The position numbers and the translations under genes were made by a program. The notes beneath the pieces were generated by a model. The model saw only the letters and a list, made by a program, of their open reading frames with translations. It had not been told where the DNA came from and did not search any database. From an uncultured Pirellula sp. (GTDB taxonomy: Bacteria; Planctomycetota; Planctomycetia; Pirellulales; Pirellulaceae), in NCBI GenBank assembly GCA_903837255.1, contig CAILTZ010000173.1, positions 1 through 8,291 on the forward strand: 8,291 nucleotides of DNA, given 5' to 3'. This document shows, one piece after another, positions 6,536 to 8,291 of this stretch; positions within the stretch are counted from its first letter, which is position 1; the number at the start of each line of letters is the position of its first letter.

Positions 6536-7903
6536 TCAACCGATCCGCAGCAGATCGGAGCTGTCTCCAAACCGATCACCCTTGATCCCCACCTGATGGA
6601 GCACCCAAAGGTAGAGATTGCAAAGCGGTGTGTTGTTCGGATAGCGCCAATGACCGGACTTGTTCAGCCTTCCACCGGCTTTGCCTAACATCAGAATTGG
6701 AAGATCGTCATGGTTGTGCCGATCCCCGTCGGAGATCCCGCTACCATAAATGACCATGGTTCGATCCAGCAGCGACTCTCCTGCTTCGTCGACCGCGGCG
6801 AGCTGGTCGGCCAGGTAGGCCAGTTGCTGCAAGTGGAAGAGGTTAATCTTTTGCAGTTTCGCTTGTTTTTCTTCGCTTTTTCCATGATGCGAAAGGTCGT
6901 GATGGCTCTCGGGGGCTCCGATCTCGGGATAGCCTCGATTGCTACCCTCGTTGGCCATCATGAACGTTAAAACTCGGGTCGCGTCGGTGCGGATGGCCAA
7001 GCCGATCATGTCCATCATGAGCTTGCAGTGCTCTTCCCATACCCGAGGTACCCCTGCGGGACGGGAGTAGTTGGGTAGCCCGTTTTCACCGAGCTGCAAC
7101 TTGTCACTACGTCCGATCCGATTTTCGACATCTCGGACCGCATAGAGGTACTCATCGAGCTTGCGAGAGTCCGCCGCACCGAGCTTGCGCTTAAGACTAT
7201 TGGCATCTTCGAGGGCATAGTCCAAGACGCTTTTTCGCCGAGCGGACCGGGGTGTGGCCGGGCCTCCCTCGGAGACTTTATCGGGTGTCCCGAAGAGTCG
7301 CTCGAACACGCTCGAGGGGTCCATCTCTTTGGCCAGTGGACTCGATTCATTTCGCCAAGCTAGATTGCTCGAATAGGCACAGGAGTATCCGCTGTCGCAG
7401 TTGCCCGATTGCGAGGAGCCTTCCATGCCTAGTTCCAGGGAAGCGAATCGTGTCTTGTGCCCGATCCCCTGCGCGGCGACTTGGTCGACCGAGATCCCAT
7501 TTTTGATGTCCGCCCCGTCGGTCTTCTTCGGGTGTGCACCGGTCAAAAAGGAGGCTCCGCTGCGGGCGTGGTCCCCCGCCCCGTCGCCGTGATCGCGGGC
7601 TCCATCGAGAGTCAGCCCGGTAAAGATGTTCAAAGACTTGCGATGCTTTGCCAGTACCTCAAGCGTCGGTGGAAGCTCAAAATTGGCTCCATCCGAGCCA
7701 GGGGTCCAGGTTGGCATGTGGATCCCGTTGGGGACCATCATGAAGAGCATCCGCACGGGCTTGTCGTCAGCAGCTGCAGCTGCACTCGATGCGGCTGCAC
7801 TGGCCGCAGCAACACTGTACATCGGCGACATGGCTTCGAGCCAAGGCAGAGCGATTGCGGTCCCCAATCCACGGATGACGGTGCGTCGATCGAGCTGTCT
7901 CAT
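6536..7903 (-). CDS. DUF1552 family protein with twin-arginine leader
   Basis: This 455-residue protein belongs to the DUF1552 family, abundant in Planctomycetes and of unproven function; related DUF1501 proteins share a sulfatase/alkaline-phosphatase-like fold, so hydrolase-like activity is possible but not shown. The N-terminus has a twin arginine in LDRRTVIRGLG (4-14), a hydrophobic stretch ending ALPWLEAM (18-25) and an Ala/Ser run (32-45), fitting Tat export. Family landmarks are MMVPNGIHMPTWTPG (55-69), HGDGAGDHARSGASFLTG (105-122) and, near the end, YGSGISDGDRHNHDDLPI (386-403), rich in His and Asp that could bind metal. The frame stays open upstream past 8270, but that stretch is antiparallel-frame shadow of the neighbouring gene. 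The ATG at 7903 is fixed by the leader and by GAGGAA upstream. It overlaps the preceding gene's stop as ATGA, implying translational coupling. Confidence 0.94.
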   Translation of the reverse strand: MRQLDRRTVIRGLGTAIALPWLEAMSPMYSVAAASAAASSAAAAADDKPVRMLFMMVPNGIHMPTWTPGSDGANFELPPTLEVLAKHRKSLNIFTGLTLDGARDHGDGAGDHARSGASFLTGAHPKKTDGADIKNGISVDQVAAQGIGHKTRFASLELGMEGSSQSGNCDSGYSCAYSSNLAWRNESSPLAKEMDPSSVFERLFGTPDKVSEGGPATPRSARRKSVLDYALEDANSLKRKLGAADSRKLDEYLYAVRDVENRIGRSDKLQLGENGLPNYSRPAGVPRVWEEHCKLMMDMIGLAIRTDATRVLTFMMANEGSNRGYPEIGAPESHHDLSHHGKSEEKQAKLQKINLFHLQQLAYLADQLAAVDEAGESLLDRTMVIYGSGISDGDRHNHDDLPILMLGKAGGRLNKSGHWRYPNNTPLCNLYLWVLHQVGIKGDRFGDSSDLLRIG

Positions 7904-8291
7904 GGCAATTCCTCGTCCCTTGTTCCCTTGCGACCAAACGGGTCGCTGGTGATGATTCCAAGCAACAATTCTTGGAAGCGATAATCGTTTTTCGATGCAT
8001 TGGCTAGAATCTGATCGATTGCGCAGCGGTCGTAGTATTCTAGTCCGCGACCGGTCCCATAGGTCATGAGTTTTTCGGTGAGCGTGCGGACGAATTGCTC
8101 CGATTTTTGGTCGCGAACCAGTCGGATTAGATCGCCCGGATTCGTTACCTTTTCGCCGGTCGGAAGCTCCCCAGAAGCGTCGATGGGACTTCCTCGGTCG
8201 GTGGTTCTCCAACGGCCGATCGCATCGTAATTTTCCAAGGCCAGGCCCAGTGGATCCATCTGCTTGTGACATGCAGCACAGGCGGGATTGG
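7900..8291 (-). CDS. Planctomycete cytochrome-like protein (DUF1588/DUF1585), C-terminal part
   Basis: The gene enters from the right edge; only its last ~130 codons are visible and its start is outside. The first visible residues, NPACAACHKQMDPLGLALEN, are the hallmark of the DUF1588 domain of planctomycete DUF1592/1588/1585 proteins. The CAACH at 8266-8280 is a CxxCH motif, the standard covalent c-type heme attachment site, with a following Met. The rest, from about FVRTLTEKLMTYGTGRGLEYYD to SDPFGRKG, matches the DUF1585 C-terminal domain. The full family protein is usually much longer, exported, and carries further domains upstream. An ATG at 8257-8259 lies inside this conserved block and is not the start. 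Its TGA (7900-7902) overlaps the ATG of the DUF1552 gene. Members of this family almost always sit beside a DUF1552 gene; an electron-transfer or polymer-degradation role is speculation. Confidence 0.93.
   Translation of the reverse strand, partial: NPACAACHKQMDPLGLALENYDAIGRWRTTDRGSPIDASGELPTGEKVTNPGDLIRLVRDQKSEQFVRTLTEKLMTYGTGRGLEYYDRCAIDQILANASKNDYRFQELLLGIITSDPFGRKGTRDEELP
7909..7914 (-). promoter_or_regulatory. Ribosome-binding site of the DUF1552 gene
   Basis: On the minus strand GAGGAA lies 5 bases upstream of the ATG at 7903, inside the last codons of the upstream gene. It is the clearest Shine-Dalgarno match in the window and decides the start of the DUF1552 protein against the much longer open frame. 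With the ATGA overlap it supports reinitiation or coupled translation. Confidence 0.7.

Noticed and set aside
7904..8272. N-terminal extension of the DUF1552 reading frame to 8272 (about 123 extra residues)
   Set aside because: It overlaps the conserved CxxCH/DUF1585 coding frame of the neighbouring gene, its residues are Arg/Ser-rich without a family, and the ATG at 7903 has the Tat leader and a good ribosome-binding site.

Overview
The window looks like chromosomal DNA from a planctomycete, most likely a member of the Pirellulaceae (Rhodopirellula-like). The strongest evidence is at the right end: a gene pair encoding a planctomycete-type cytochrome-like protein (C-terminal DUF1588/DUF1585 part with a CxxCH motif) and a DUF1552 protein with a twin-arginine leader. 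This pairing is characteristic of Planctomycetes. Coding density is high, Shine-Dalgarno sequences are mostly weak, and the word CGATCG is strongly over-represented. No RNA gene, insertion sequence, CRISPR array or phage gene was seen.

Layout. Bases 1-5234 hold four plus-strand genes with short gaps (29, 31 and 9 bases) that look like one operon entering from the left: the 3' end of an unrecognised gene (1-836), an ABC transporter ATPase (866-1813), a 12-helix ABC-2 type permease that is an internal duplication of a 6-helix unit (1845-3509), and a predicted exported HEAT-repeat protein (3519-5234). The minus strand then carries an acyltransferase family 3 membrane protein (5227-6417, start uncertain), whose stop overlaps the HEAT gene's stop tail to tail by 8 bases. 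A strong imperfect palindrome lies at 6491-6531, just past the stop of the next minus-strand gene. Last come the DUF1552 gene (6536-7903) and the C-terminal part of the DUF1592/1588/1585-type gene (7900-8291, running off the right edge), coupled by an ATGA overlap.

How they may work together. The ATPase and the duplicated permease are enough for a complete ABC-2 type exporter: one permease chain supplies both membrane halves and presumably pairs with an ATPase dimer. The HEAT protein and the unknown upstream protein are probably functional partners on the outer face or in the periplasm, but the substrate cannot be read from the sequence. The acyltransferase is independent, in the opposite orientation. 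The DUF1592/DUF1552 pair is a common but functionally uncharacterised planctomycete module, here translationally coupled. Nothing in the window is clearly a new system. The least explained part is the ABC exporter with its exported HEAT protein and unknown upstream partner.
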